Source of the DNA: Sitta carolinensis
Lineage: Eukaryota; Chordata; Aves; Passeriformes; Sittidae
Assembly: GCA_032173965.1 (NCBI GenBank)
Contig: CM063284.1
Coordinates: 119,820,410 to 119,884,409 of the forward strand
DNA length: 64,000 bases
Reading direction: 5' to 3'
Positions 49,433-62,800 of this stretch are shown here, in pieces. Both the position numbers and the translations under genes were made by a program. The notes beneath the pieces were generated by a model. That model was not told the origin of the DNA, ran no database searches, and saw only the letters and a program-made list of their open reading frames with translations. Numbering within the stretch: the stretch's first letter is position 1; the number at the start of each line of letters is the position of its first letter.

Positions 49433-52400
49433 CGCATTTAAGTTACAAGACTGGGAACCGTGTAATCTGAATTACATTCTTGGCAATGCCACAGGCTTCC
49501 TGTGTGACTTAGGTTTAGCTGAAGGTTAACCTCTTGGTGCCTCAGTTTCCTCACCATATTTTTGGGGACAATGCTTATTTCATTTCCTTGGCAGTGCTGG
49601 CATACTGAGCTGGCTTTCTGCACTTCAGTGACATGATACACTAATCCTCTGCAATTTTTCAACAGAAGGGAAAAATCAAACTTTTCGGGTTTGAATCTAT
49701 GGCTTGCATAATGGGAAGAAAGCAAGGAGGAATTTACTGGGATGACTCGGAAGATGAAGTTATGTTGGGTTCTGTCCGCAGAAGCATAGAATCACTGTGT
49801 TTGAGTCCTGAAATGTCATATAAACAGTGCCTTGCAACTCCTGTAAATGGTTTCCTGACTTTGTTAAAGGAAGTGGGCTGTCTACTTAAAGCTCTTGTCT
49901 AGGTCACGGTGACTAAACCTTTCTGCAGTGTGGCTTTTTAAAGGTTTGTGTTTGTTTTAGCTCAGAAACGTTCCCATAAGCCTCAACAAATAACAAGGGT
50001 GTAGAATGTAATATATGTCCTTTGATCTGTGGAAGTGCGGAGATGTCTCACTAGTAGATGTAGCCCAGTTCACCTGTGCACTAATGCACTAATGCTGACA
50101 GAAGTTAGAGGGCTAGCTCTGTTGTGTAATACTGTAAACGTTAGTCATAATTGCTTGTAAAAAGTGCTGGGAAAAGACATCCTGTGAATTATGAGAATTT
50201 GAATCACACTCAGCTGTAAGTATTAGAGATCCCCTGGATCGAATTATATTTGTCTTGCACTCTTTGCACCCCTGGATCTCTCAGTCCAGTACAGAAATAA
50301 TTAACTAATTATAAAAGGGAAAACAAAACCCTGTTTAAAGGCATCTGTTCATGTCAGGTACCAGATATGTATATTCTGCAGCCCCTCCAGAGACACACAG
50401 ATGTCTGTAAAACTGTTCACCATGCCATGTGTTGTTGTTTGCATAAACATAATTGAACATACTAATACAGAATACAATTATTCTGGTATACTAAGCTACA
50501 CTACATGTGACTAGAAAATAACAATGTGTCCTGGGAACAGTTAGCAAAACTGCCAGAATGCAGATAAAAATTGTCTTATTAAAATGCAAAAGTAAGCATT
50601 TATCTGTTATTCCTATGGGGGCCATTACACATAATAATGAAAAGATGTCCCTTGAAATGGCTTTACTTTTTAATGAGGCTTTTACCCACTGAGTCATAAT
50701 CTCCATTTTACTAATTACAAGGAGAAATGGCTTCCTAAACCCAAACTGCTGAGTACAAGCGGCCTCTGAAACTGAGGCTTCCCAGTTGGTTCTCAGACTT
50801 GGGTAATTCCATGAGAGTTGGGCTACAGCTAAGTTAAAGATGGGGGTTCACTCTACAAACCAAGCATTCGAAGACCCAACAAAGACATTTGCACATCGCA
50901 ACATCAGATCCTGGGCAGTTCTGTGACATATTCCACAGTGCTTTACTTGTTAACAGCCCTCTGGTTAAACAAAAAACAACTAGGACACCCATGGTGATTA
51001 CTTGCTGATTGTTATTTAGTCCCATGGACACTCCTGCACTTTCCTTTTACTCTGGCACTTGTCTTCATTCAGAGCCTGAAGGGCCAAACACCAACTGCTG
51101 GTGCTGGGCCCCAGTTCTGACTCACTTGCCCTGTGTTATTCTCAATAGTACTCAAAAGACCACATGGTGCAAGGACTGAACGCATGCATTTCAGTAAAAG
51201 CCTGGCTTTTCCCTTCATCTGTCTAATTACTCATATCCTCTTGAGCTTATGACCAATAAACCATTTTTGGTTAAAGCATTTTGGCAAATATGATCCATTA
51301 TCACAGCCACTGTTTCTTCTAGTATTCAGGGCTTTGCTACACATTTGACATAGGAACTGATTTACCCAGCAACAGGGGCAAACAGCTATTTCTGCAAACT
51401 GTCACTCAGGGAGCTACTTAAAACTTGACAGCACTGAGATTATTTTTTTGATAAAATACTAAATCATTACCAACACAAAGGTGAATGGTTCAGACTGTCA
51501 ATCCAAAGTCTCATAACATGCACTGAAATATGGGGTTCAGGGGCCAAAAGGTATCTAACAAAACATTATTGAAGGTATAAAATTAAGTAATCTAAAGCAA
51601 GGAAATTCCAAGATGAATTGGCCCTCCCCAGCTCCAAGCCATCCTTTCTTTTCCAAATTCAGTTTGTCTATTCCAGTCCTTTTGCCACAGGTCATTTCCT
51701 CGGTTTATTTTATGCCAGTGGCTTTCTCTCAGGTAATGAATACTAAAAGAGAGAGTAAGAAGGAGTGAGAGATACTGATGGATTTTTGTTTTAATGCCAA
51801 AAATTAAATTCTGGAAACATTCTCAAATCCATAAAGGAACACTCCATAGTGTTGTTGTGACATTGAAGCAAGGTGGAGTAATCGTCTGGGTGCTACAGGT
51901 TTTCTGAGCTTGGTCATTTTGAGACAGATTTTCATAGCCACCTCTATTATTTACAAAGGCTCTACATCAAAAGTTTGACAATTATTTTTAAATGGGTGAA
52001 CCCATTTCTTTTTCCCTAGTCTTTTTCTTGGAAATTACTGAACTGTTTGGCTAAAAGGTTCCAAAGAGCAAAATACAGTCTGAGTCAGATAGCATGGAAA
52101 CTATCACCACTAATGATTAAAGTTTGGCAAGACTGTAAACAGCAGAGTCCAGGTTTCTGAGTGAGTCAATCTTATAATAGACGGGGTAATCAAACCATCC
52201 TATAAGATAAATTGTCTTAACTTCCATTTCACAATTTGAAAGCTTCTGATGTTTGTGAGAGACAGCTTGGCAGCAGAGTCCTTTACTGATGAGCACAGCA
52301 CACAGAAAATCGTACAGCAGCTGCTGGTAGACCTGGGATGGCACTCAGATGGGTTGACCTCAGATTCCCCCTGTAACCACAGACTGTCCCTGGTTTTGCT

Positions 52401-54498
52401 TGGCTCAACAGTGCTTCCTCTCTCTTGGTTACATCACTGTCTCATACTTTCCTTCACTGTTGTCTCTCTCTGACTTGTCTTCCCCTTCTCCTCTTTCCTT
52501 GGTTTCCCTTCTCACATTATTTTAGCCTTTACCCATTTACTTTCCCATGACATCTGACTGAGAGTTTAAACCAGTCTGGCTGCCTTAGATGAGAGGTATG
52601 GTTTCCATTCCAGGAGAAAACAGTTCTGGGCACATATTCCCTGCCCACTGCCACCCTCTTCACCTCACAATTCTTGATTTCTGGTAGACCTCAGGATGAA
52701 AAAGGAGACAGGCTGGATTGCTTTCTTGGTTGCTGTGGGAAGAGCTGGAAGCCTGGTCTAGTGTCTGTAGGACTTGTTTATATGTCACATTCCACGTGGT
52801 ATAGGAAAGTAGCATTATATATGACTGTAATCCTGGTTACATTTGGCATTTGGCAGTTCCCTGATTGATTTGCACCATATTTATGTTGCCTTGGACAAGT
52901 CTCAATTATGAACATTTTGATATTTCCACCAGTTTTCCCAAAAGTTCACCCTGCCCACATCAATCAGATCTAAATTATTTGAGTCCTTCCACAAATGTGC
53001 TTTCTTTGGTTAGATTGAATGTGTCGAGGTTGGATATGAGGTTTTCCAATGTGATTTGATTTCCTAGTAGGAAACAAGAACAGGGATTCAAGGTATGTCC
53101 CACTGCCCTGCTGAGGGACAGCATCTCTGGGCAGCAGCTCTTCTTAGACAGGCCTCACTGCTGAGTTGGGGCTGGCAGCAAGGAGAGGAGCTGGGCATTG
53201 TGAGGGGTGCAGGGAGGGGAACAGCTATCACCCAAAAGAACTCTGTCCCTGGAAAGGGAGAGGTCTCTGTCATTCCCTCCTCCTCAGTAGTGTCTGATTT
53301 TGTGAGCACCAAGAGTACCTGTGTGCACACTGCTGGGAACTATTGGCACAGGTGACCCTCCATGGGCTCGTAAACCTCAAGAAAATTAAAAGGGGGAACA
53401 GTGAAGATACTGGGGCACCCCAGTAGGTTGCTGGGACTGAACTGGAGATAATAAATCCCAAAAAATCCACATTGCAGACCTGATCAGGTGTTGTCATTGC
53501 AGTTCCCAGGCAGTGGAAAAGCAGAATGGGCCCATCCAAACTGATTATTCTATCCAGTCCACAGACCTTACAGAAGCAGCTAGAGATCTCCCATACCTCT
53601 CTCTCCCTAGAAGCAACGTGGCTGCATTTGCCAGGGTCCCATGCCAGCATTAATGCTCCATTCCAAGGGCAACTGGCTGGCTTTTGGTGTCTGTGTATGT
53701 TTGCCATAGGCAATCCACAACTCCCAAATAGCTGGGAGCCTGCTGCATTGTGAGACTTCTTTTCTTCCCACTTCCTTGCAGAGGAATTGGCAGGAGCACC
53801 TATAAACCTCTGGCAAAGGCTGAAATTTTCAGTCTGAGTGGGTTCTGACTTGTAACCTTGAGCTAATGGGAAAACATACATGGAATTTGGCAGGCCAGGT
53901 AGAGGATTTTGACCTCCAAGCCTTTGCTTCTTTGTAAGTTTTGCCTTAGAAATGATGTGGCAGCAAAGCAGGGTGGGGATCCCTTCTTGCTCTACCTGAA
54001 CATGGTCCTAAGGGGATGGAGATATGTACTTCCCAGACCTTCTATCAAACCAGCAAATGTAGCCAGGATTGCAAGCCTGAACTTTCAAAAAGTCAGAAGC
54101 CAAGCTCTGAAACATCACAGGACTTGCTTAAAACCACAAGGTTTTCTCAGATGTTTCCTCTGGGCACTGAGTCTTTATTTCATATTCAAGTGGAAACCAA
54201 GAGGAACACACACTTTCTGAAAGAAACCCTGAAAATATTTTACATGAACACTAGATTCCAAAAGAGTAAGAATAAAACATAGAGTCATGAAGGCTTTTGA
54301 CTCTCATAAAACTCTGGAAATAACTTCTTTTAATTTCAAAACACTCTCAGCTATAAAAGGAAGATTTTTGGTAAAGCAACTCTGACTCATTCTAACATAT
54401 TTTCTCTTCATTCATATGTTCTTTCGACTCAGACTAAAAGACTTGGATTGCAAAGCCTCATGATTGTGTGTGTGTTCTTTTTTTTTTTTACTTCACAG

Positions 54499-54650
54499 CT
54501 TTTTTTGGGAAATACCTCAATGAATACAATGGCAGCTACATCCCTCCTGGGTGGAGAGAGTGGGTTGGATTAGTGAAGAACTCTCGCTTCTATAATTACA
54601 CCATTTCTCGCAATGGTAACAAAGAGAAGCACGGATTTGATTATGCAAAG
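54499..54650 (+). CDS. SULF1: SULF1 coding exon C: sulfatase core (residues 138-188)
   Basis: The exon lies between the acceptor (ttttttttacttcacag) and the donor aag|gtatttt: 152 nt, phase 1 to phase 0. It reads [20 protein letters not shown], then [20 protein letters not shown] and [11 protein letters not shown]. The GKYLNEYN block is a conserved part of the GNS/SULF branch of sulfatases, with Lys142 in the region that lines the active site. Sequons lie at Asn148 (NGS) and Asn170 (NYT), matching known SULF1 sites. Position 174 is Ser in this copy, whereas I recall Cys in mammals. The donor is weak at +3 to +6 (gtattt), so skipping or retention is conceivable, but skipping would shift the frame because 152 is not a multiple of three. 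Confidence 0.96.
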
Positions 54651-54703
54651 GTATTTTCCAGACACATAAATGCCACAAGATTAATCCATATAAAAATAAC
54701 TTT

Positions 54704-54735
54704 CAGATAATTAATTAACCAGATAATTAATTAAT
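54704..54735. repeat. 16-bp tandem duplication near exon C donor
   Basis: cagataattaattaac (54704-54719) is followed directly by cagataattaattaat (54720-54735), differing only in the last base. The duplicated unit starts 54 bases after exon C ends. It is AT-rich and partly self-complementary (attaattaat). Confidence 0.9.
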
Positions 54736-54863
54736 TATCCAACTACCACCACGAAATTGAGATGTCATTTTCTCTCCAGGGCATTGCAGATCAATTTCCA
54801 CCTGAGAATATTAATCACTCAATGGAAGAATGTTACCAAGGCTCTTCAGTGAAGCCTGGTGAT

Positions 54864-54897
54864 TCCTCCCTCCCTCCTCCCCTCCCTCCCTCTCCCT
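54864..54897. repeat. CT-rich low-complexity tract
   Basis: A polypyrimidine run of ccctccctcctcccc-like words, about 34 bp long. Confidence 0.85.
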
Positions 54898-56681
54898 GAC
54901 AGAATGTTATGTTTTGGTGGCAGAAGCAAACAGTAAATAAAGGTCTTTAGTGAAAAAAATTGTGTCCCTTGCACTACTGAACTTTAAAGTTTGTGGAGTG
55001 TTGTCACTTATTACCTACAGAAGATCCTTGGTTTGTGTTGTTTTCCATAACACAGCACACACCAAAGAAAGGCTGTACCCCTGCAGTGTCAGACTCCGGA
55101 TATGAGTATGAGAGTAGATAAGGGCAAGAACACGGCCGTTGGAAAAGTTTAGAGCTTGTTTGTGCTCTTGACAAAGTGTGGAAAGTATGCCAAGGTGACC
55201 TGCCCATTGCCATGAAGTTTCTTGGAAACGTTTAGGAGGGCAGATCTCAGACAGTCCAGCCTGCAGAAAGCAATCTGGAATTTCCTCAAATTGTAGCTCA
55301 AGGAAGATGATACAGATGTTGCAGCTGTGGTTTCTGACCCATGTAATGAGTTTTTATTGGAAGCTAGTGACGCCTGTTTCTGATTTTCCCATCCATAGAA
55401 ACGACATTGTACTGATTATATATTTATACAGAGAAAATATAGAATACTGGTTAGTTATACATTCCTTATGCACCCTGTGTATGTAGCTAGAATAAACAGG
55501 AAAACAGGAGGGGAGTAGATGCTTTGGGAGAGCAGTCATACAGGCTTTTCACTCAAACAGGCCACAAGCCCAGAAATTATGACAGCCCTGGTGCCTCACA
55601 CTCATTTATCCATTTTGGAAACTGAAGGATCACTCACTGTCACATCCATATGCTCGCAAGGTTTGTAGCAGCCAGGTCTACTGTGCATGTTCCAAATGTG
55701 CTGCAGGATAGGGCAAGGGGCCGGGGGACAGGGAGTGGGTGAGCGAGGAGGTCACAGCTGGTTGGCTTGTCCTAGCACTGACATGCGACACAGACCTGTC
55801 CCTCAGGCTCTGCTTTTGCAGCTGTTTGGGGCCTCGAATCCACAACATAAGATTAGTCATGCCTGGAAGTGCTTGAAATTACAAACATTGTCTCAGCATT
55901 TTCTCAATGAAGCTCGAGCTAGACCTCCAGGCCAACAGTGAATACTCCAAGGTGGCAGGTGGTTTAATTTAAGTTTTCATCTTTTTTTTCTGAGTTCCAT
56001 TTCCTCCCTTTTCCTTGTAGGCTTCCATTTGCCACCTTAGCTGTGGGTTAAGCCAGTTTATTAGTAAGTCACAACCTTAATCTCAGCAGCTGCACTGCTT
56101 AAAGTTGCACAATTAAATGAACACAGCCCACAGGAATTCAACTGCTCCCTGCATTCTCATTTGCAATTTCTTTGATTAAGATTTTTGCAATCTGTTGCCT
56201 GTTGTAGCTGTCTTCCACTTTGTACATTACGCAAAAGTATAGTCTGAACAAAGAGTGTGCAACAGAGATTTATGCAAACATAAAACCATATGAAGATTCA
56301 ATGTTATTTGGGAGCCATTACCTTGTGAAATGTTTTTTCAATGAAATTTAAGAAACACATATTTGTCAGTACAGTCTGTCATTTTAAATGTTACTTAGCA
56401 TTATATTACCAAATCTGGTAATCAAATTTACTTAGTACTTTCTATTGTATCTGATTTGCAAAATACTGTCTCATTTTATGTGGCATTACGTGCTTAAGAA
56501 AGTAATTACTGCTCAGTCTCCCCTATGCTCCCTAGAATCATACATCTCTTTGATGGTATGTTTTTACTTCCTGATGTGAGGTTTAATGAGGACTTGAAAA
56601 ATAACATAATAACATGATAGTATGTGATCTAATTAATCATGCACTTTGTAACTTTTGCTTTGTGTTAATCGTATGTTCCAG

Positions 56682-56851
56682 GACTACTTCACAGACCTAA
56701 TCACTAATGAGAGCATTAATTACTTCAGAATGTCTAAGAGGATATATCCCCATAGGCCCATAATGATGGTCATCAGCCACGCTGCACCCCATGGCCCTGA
56801 GGATTCTGCACCGCAGTTCTCAGAGCTCTACCCCAACGCTTCACAGCATAT
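56682..56851 (+). CDS. SULF1: SULF1 coding exon D: sulfate-binding His motif region (residues 189-244 plus 2 bases)
   Basis: The exon lies between the acceptor (gtatgttccag) and the strong donor at|gtaagtcc: 170 nt, starting in phase 0 and ending in phase 2. It reads [20 protein letters not shown], then [20 protein letters not shown] and [16 protein letters not shown]. The HAAPHGP block (His221 to Pro227) corresponds to the substrate-contacting histidine motif of the glucosamine-6-sulfatase/SULF group. Sequons lie at Asn197 (NES) and Asn240 (NAS). The next residues expected in the family (TPSYNYAP region) are not encoded anywhere in the remaining 7.1 kb, so the following exon lies outside the window. 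The remaining calcium ligands, the hydrophilic heparan-sulfate-binding domain and the C-terminal domain are therefore also outside. Confidence 0.97.
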
Positions 56852-59800
56852 GTAAGTCCAAATTGTACACTGCCAGACCCACTCCTTGTATCTGCTCCTG
56901 CAAGGGATTTGTTTATGGAGACATTGCAGGAACAGGGAATTCAAATATAAGACACTCATGTAAGCAGAGAATGTTTGCTTGTTTCTTTTGCTGTGCTTGT
57001 TCCTTTTGCGGGGGAGAGTGACAGCTCTGACCATTATTAAAGCAGAGAGAAGCTCTTTTCCTCCTGGGAAGTTGTGGGAGATTAAAAGGTCAGTATTTGG
57101 CTTTGTGAGGGCAGCTTCTTACAATACCCTGAAAATATGTAGACACAGGTCAGGATCTGTTGGAAAGATATTACTTCCTTCGTTTCCCTCTAAGATATGC
57201 ACTTCCTGGGCTCTAACTAACTGAATGCATTGAGAGTGAAAACACCCTTTTGAAGATTTTTGAGCACGCCAGATTTGTTTATAGACTAGATACTGGCAGA
57301 TTCCCAAAATAGTCTATCAGAGTGCACTTTTAAATAACACACCTAATCTTTTCTGGTGATAAAACTATAACAAAAAAACCCAGCTCTTCATTTTGTTTCT
57401 AGAAGAAAAAGCCACTTCAGGTAAAAATCTGTAGATAGTCCACATCTATAGATTCCTCATCTTGCTTCCTACTTTGAATATTCTGGGTCCTTTTCATTAT
57501 AGTGAGAGGCTATGGAAGATTTCCATTGCACTCGTGACTCCCATGTGTTTGTAGACCAGCCTTTCCATTTGTTCTGAAACCATGTCTTTGCACATCTTTA
57601 AAAAAGAACACAACAACCAAAAAAATCACAAAAAAATCTTAAAATAATTCAGCTGGATTGCGCATTTATTTGTCCTCTGAAATGAGGATAAATCAATTTC
57701 ATTAGACAATGGGAAAGCTCCTTGGTCTAAAAATTGTATTTTGGACACTGCAATAGTTCACATACCAGGATGGTTTTTCGACTTACATAAAATACTTTAA
57801 AATTTCCAGGAGTAGTAGTTACTGCATAAACTGCAAGTGTTAACTGATCAGTAGTTGGGACCACAAAGAGATTTGCTGTTCATGGCACATAGTTACACTT
57901 CTGTTGTTTTGCATCTTTTTATCCTCTTACTGGCTGCTACTTTCTGGATATGCCAGTTTCCCTGACCTTATAATCTTATATTCTCCATGATCCCACATTC
58001 CTGAGACCAGACTTTGCAAGTAATGCAAACCAGTCAGCAATATTTTGTAATTATTTAGATATTTGGAGTCGTTTCTACCCATATAGGGAACTAATGAAGT
58101 TGAGATTTTAGTTGGTAAGTAGGGTAGACAGGAATACATGAAACCTGTTATACTGAGCTGTATGAAAGAACATTCTCAGTCCTGAATTTTGTGCTCCAGC
58201 AGAAAGCAGCAGGGAACTATGGTGGAGTGAGGGGGAAATGTAAAACCACAAACTTTTTTCCTCTGTTTTTCTAGCTTCTGAAAATCACCAGTTTAGGTGA
58301 AGCATCCAGGTCAGTGTGCCCCATTCTCTTTGCGTTGGTTTGATCTCTTTTTGAACTCTGGCGGCAGCCCCACCGTCCTGTGGCAACAAGTTCTACAGCT
58401 TCACTCTGTGCACTGGGGACAAAGGGCTACTTTTCCTTTCCTTCTAAACCTGAAGCTTGGTTATGCCACCTGTGTCCCCTACTTCCCATTCTGTGAAGAA
58501 TAATGAATAGTCACTATATCAAATTGAATGGATTTCTCCCATGTCTCCTTTCAATTGCCGCTTTTCACTGCAAGAGAGTTATATCTATTTGTTCTCACCC
58601 CATTCAACAGCTTGCCTCCCATTTAGTGGCACAGACTGTCTGGCCTCAGGCAAGCCATCCTACCTGCTGGGGGACTATCCATCATACCAGAGGGCAGGAT
58701 CCAAACTGCTTCCGCTTAGCTGTGGGCACGGTGTCTGGAAGAAAAGCACTGAATCATTGTATCTCATCCTACCTCTCCCCAGGCCAAAGCAACTCATTTT
58801 AGGCTCCTTGCTCCCTGTCTTCTGACAAGTGCTTGTAGGAACTTGCTTTGGTTTATCATGCTCTTGACACTTTCTACTGCTTGGTGTTTTCAGCCTGCTT
58901 GCTTTCTAGCTTGTGCTGGTAGAACAAAAGGCTTTAGTTGGTCTCCAAATTTTTAACTGCCTCTCCATCTTATATACAGGTTACACGTTACCTGCAAAGA
59001 CTAAGCAAAATCCTAATTAAAATTAATTTTTATTTGTGTGGACTCCTGGGGTCTAAATACCTTGTTCTGTTAGGCTACTTGTGAGAGCATTCAGCTGTGC
59101 TTCTTTTCTTCTGGTGTTGTTGATTTCTTGGCAAGCTTCTTGCAAAGTTTTTTCTCCAATGACCTTAAGAGATCCTTGCTGCCTTGTTTTGTGTTTCTTA
59201 TTGCACTGACTGACTGCGTGTGTTAAAGTTCAGTCTGCAGACTGAGAAATGAAACAAATTGAAGATAAACTGCTAATTTGTGTCTGGGTGGCTAAAGATT
59301 CCAATTGATTTCTCTATCAAAAATATGAGCAACAGGCTCTAAAAGATATGAGAAACTCAGTTCTCACACAAATATTCAGTGTTCCCTATGAAAACAGAAC
59401 AAGAACAATAAAATCCCTCCTGCCAAGGTTTGTGTAATTTGAACATTTAACCCTTAGGTTTTCTTCCTTGGTGGTCAAGCACCATTTGAATCTCTTTCCT
59501 TCTGACCTTGGGTGACAGCCATCTGACCTTGGATTTTGTTTTTAAAAATGTAGCTGCTGTATCATGTTACTGTAACGCCTACCTCCAACAAAGAAGGGAA
59601 ACCAGGTCAAAATCTGCTTACTGGCTTAACAAACTGAGATGGAAGGTTATACTTACAAACCAAGGATTAAGATAGCCTGTCAACCACATGTGAGAAGTTT
59701 TGCTTAAAAGAACAGTAGCTGAAGCAGACCCTTAAATTACATGATGTCTCTTGGCTGGTAAAGTGCCTGCTAAAGGTTGAAATGTGCCTCTATAAATTAA

Positions 59801-62800
59801 AGCAAAACAAAATAAAACCAACATCAAAAAACAAAAGTTTGTTTAGAGGAAGTTTTCCACTGGCACATATAAAGAAGGGAGTGGCTATGGTAGGAAATAC
59901 TCCAGTTCAGGGAGAGCTCTGCCCTCAAGTGTGGGCGTCTATTGGTCTCATTTCCTCTCTTATCGACATGGCAAGAATAAAATCATATGAATGCAGCAGC
60001 AAAGTCCTTAAGGTTTATGAGAAATACCTCAAAGACAAAAAGAAAATTAAGAATTACATACCATCATTATCTTACAGTCCTGTCCTCCTCAGCACAAACA
60101 GGCTCTGGAGTGGCATGGAAAGTCTTACAAAGACAAGAACAGCAATGATGTGTACACTGTTTACTTATTAAGGGATACCTGTTAATTCTTATTAACTCCA
60201 GTTCAAAATTAAACACAAACTATATCCCACTGGAAGCAGCAGACTCTTTATTGTTTTTAAGGATTCATTCTCTTCTCCCACTCTCCCAGTTATCCTCTCC
60301 ATAAAGTATGTCCTATTTCTGACATCTAAAAATATTTCTGAAGGTTCATCCTGGCTGCTATCACCATAATGAGTGATATATTTTCTGAAAATAAATCATA
60401 CTAATGCATGTACTCTATCCTGAGACATTATTTCTGTGAAAGGAAATGGGACTAGAGAAGATGTACTAGATGAAAGAAATACATAGATTTTTGCTGTGGT
60501 AATGAACATCATCTGTAAGGGATTGTTAGACCTTTGGAAAGGCTGTTGTTAAATGCAAAGTTATGTTACAGGACAATCTTGTTTAATCAGACAGCTGAGC
60601 AGGAAAGCTCTGACTCAAAGGATGCTCTGATGAAAGCCTGAATTATCTGTTGTGCTCAGGCCCTCTGGCACTTTAACTTCCCCTTACCTTGCAGTGTAAA
60701 CCAGTCTTAGGGGAACTGTGAATCAGACCTAAGCTGTTTATAAGCTGTGAAGTAAACAAACATTTGAAGCAAAAATCTGCAGGAGGCAGGTTTACTGAAG
60801 AATGTAAAAAATGGAAATCTGAAACACTGTTGGCTGTGCTGGGTTAAAATACCTAGGCTGGCAGGAGGACTCACAGCCAGATTTTATGACTACCTGGAAG
60901 CAATCCTATTGCCAAGCTAGAAACATTAGGAGAAGAAGATAGAAAGGGAATCTGATCTATCTTGGAATAGATCAGAAACCTTCACAAGCTAAGAAAAGGT
61001 AGGTGATATGAAAGGCACAAGTTTATATTTCCATTTAAAAACTGTATGAATGGTGCTGATATTCCAGGTGTGTGGGTAGCTGGTATACCAGGTGTGAAGG
61101 TCTGCAGTTGGGAAGCATCAAAAGAAATGTTGTAGCTCTGGATTCCCAGAGCAGTCTTCAGCGTGAGTTTGGGGTGTGAGGTGGCTGCCTCCAGAATCAC
61201 TGAGGCCAAGTCTCAAACATCTGTCAGTAACAATGGTACATCTTGTCATGTGGACACGGGGCCATTAGAGTGGGATCACACATTTGCATCTGTAATAAAT
61301 CTTGACATGTCAGTGTGTAGTGTCACTACTGGCCCGAGGCCTGCTTGGACTCCTGACTTAGAGGTAAATGATCAAAATCATCACACGTGTCATTGTGAGT
61401 ATGATTTTAAACAAGAAGAAGTGGTGTGTGTCAGGACCCAGGACATTCCTCTGACTGCCCTGGAAAATTTACAAGTCACGAGAGTTTAAGTACAATGACA
61501 GTTAACTTGGCACAGGGTGAAAATGTAGAATTTTGGATTTTTAGAATGGGGGTTCAAGAGACAAAGATAGAGGAATCTGGGCACGCCCTGCCTTTCTTCT
61601 TCGTCTTCTTGTCCTCCATCTTCTGCTGTGATGGTGACACCTTTTTATTGGTTTAGAGCAGAGACAGACTGTCCAACACAGCTGATAGGTATTGGGAAAT
61701 TATTGTAAATAAAGTGCATGTAGTTTTTAGTATAAAAGATAAACACTGCCCCAAGGGCGGTCAGTCTGCCTCATCCTGACCTGCAAGATGGACCTCAGCA
61801 AGTCAGAAAAAGAATGTATTGGATAAGAGAAAATAAACAATCTTGAAAACCAGAACAGAGGGATCTTGGCTTCTTCTTCTTCTGCAACAGGGCTGGGAAA
61901 CCAGAGACGTTTTAAAATCTCAGGTTCATCACAACAACAGAAACCCGAGAGGTGTGAAATAGAAATTTAATTAATATTCTAGTTACACAATTAACTTCTG
62001 CAGAAGCAACAAATAATGTTTGCTAAATGAAAAATTTGTTTTATTTCCCAGGCAACAACCATTTCCTTCTTTATACTAAAATATAGCAGTTGTGTTATCC
62101 TTCGGGAGTGAAACTTTCATACCCCACATACCCAGATCTATAAATATCACTGGGTTTAAAAGAGACCCCTTTTAAAAGGCAGCAAAAGAAGACCCAGAGT
62201 AGTGAAATTCAACTTCATATTAGTACTGACTGAAGCCACTGATTGTGGGGTTCTTTTTTACTCTTAATTTCACCTAGAACCTAGGCTTCCTGCTTTCCAA
62301 GAACAGTGTCTAAACCTGGAAGTCTACTTTCCTTGGAAACAAAGAATTTGCTTCCTTTGTTTATTTTCATTTGAAGAAACATGACCACTTATGCCGTGTT
62401 TGCTAATCGTATTTCGAAGAATAACAGAGGTGCTAATTCTGTACAGAAACTATTCATTTTTCTCAATCAGTTTTACTGGAGGTATTATTTTTAAATGTTG
62501 TTGACTTTTGTTTTTATGAAATGAAAATGTTCTTGGGGCATCTAAGTACTCTATTATTTTCACTAACTGTAGAACTCCCAATCCAAACAGAAGATTAGCC
62601 AAATACTTCTGGGATAAAACCCCATGAGAACTTTATGGTATTATTCAAGCCCAACATTTTTAGGCAGTATTTCTGTGAACATAATTTTTTTTGTTGAGCA
62701 GAAACAGGAGGGAATTAGGAGGTTGTAAATGGAGGCAAACACAGATTTTTACTATGAGCAATTGAACAAATGTTTGGAAACATACTTGTTTCTCTCCACA

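Larger units (their letters stand above)
54651..56681 (+). other. SULF1: SULF1 intron 3 (between coding exons C and D), 2031 bp
   Basis: Phase-0 GT-AG intron. It begins gtattttcc and ends cgtatgttccag. It contains the 16-bp duplication and a CT-rich tract (listed separately) and no gene or named transposon. Confidence 0.9.

Noticed and set aside
59782..60171. Plus-strand open frame of 129 codons
   Set aside because: Lys-rich composition from A-rich DNA, no family resemblance, and no splice context linking it to SULF1.
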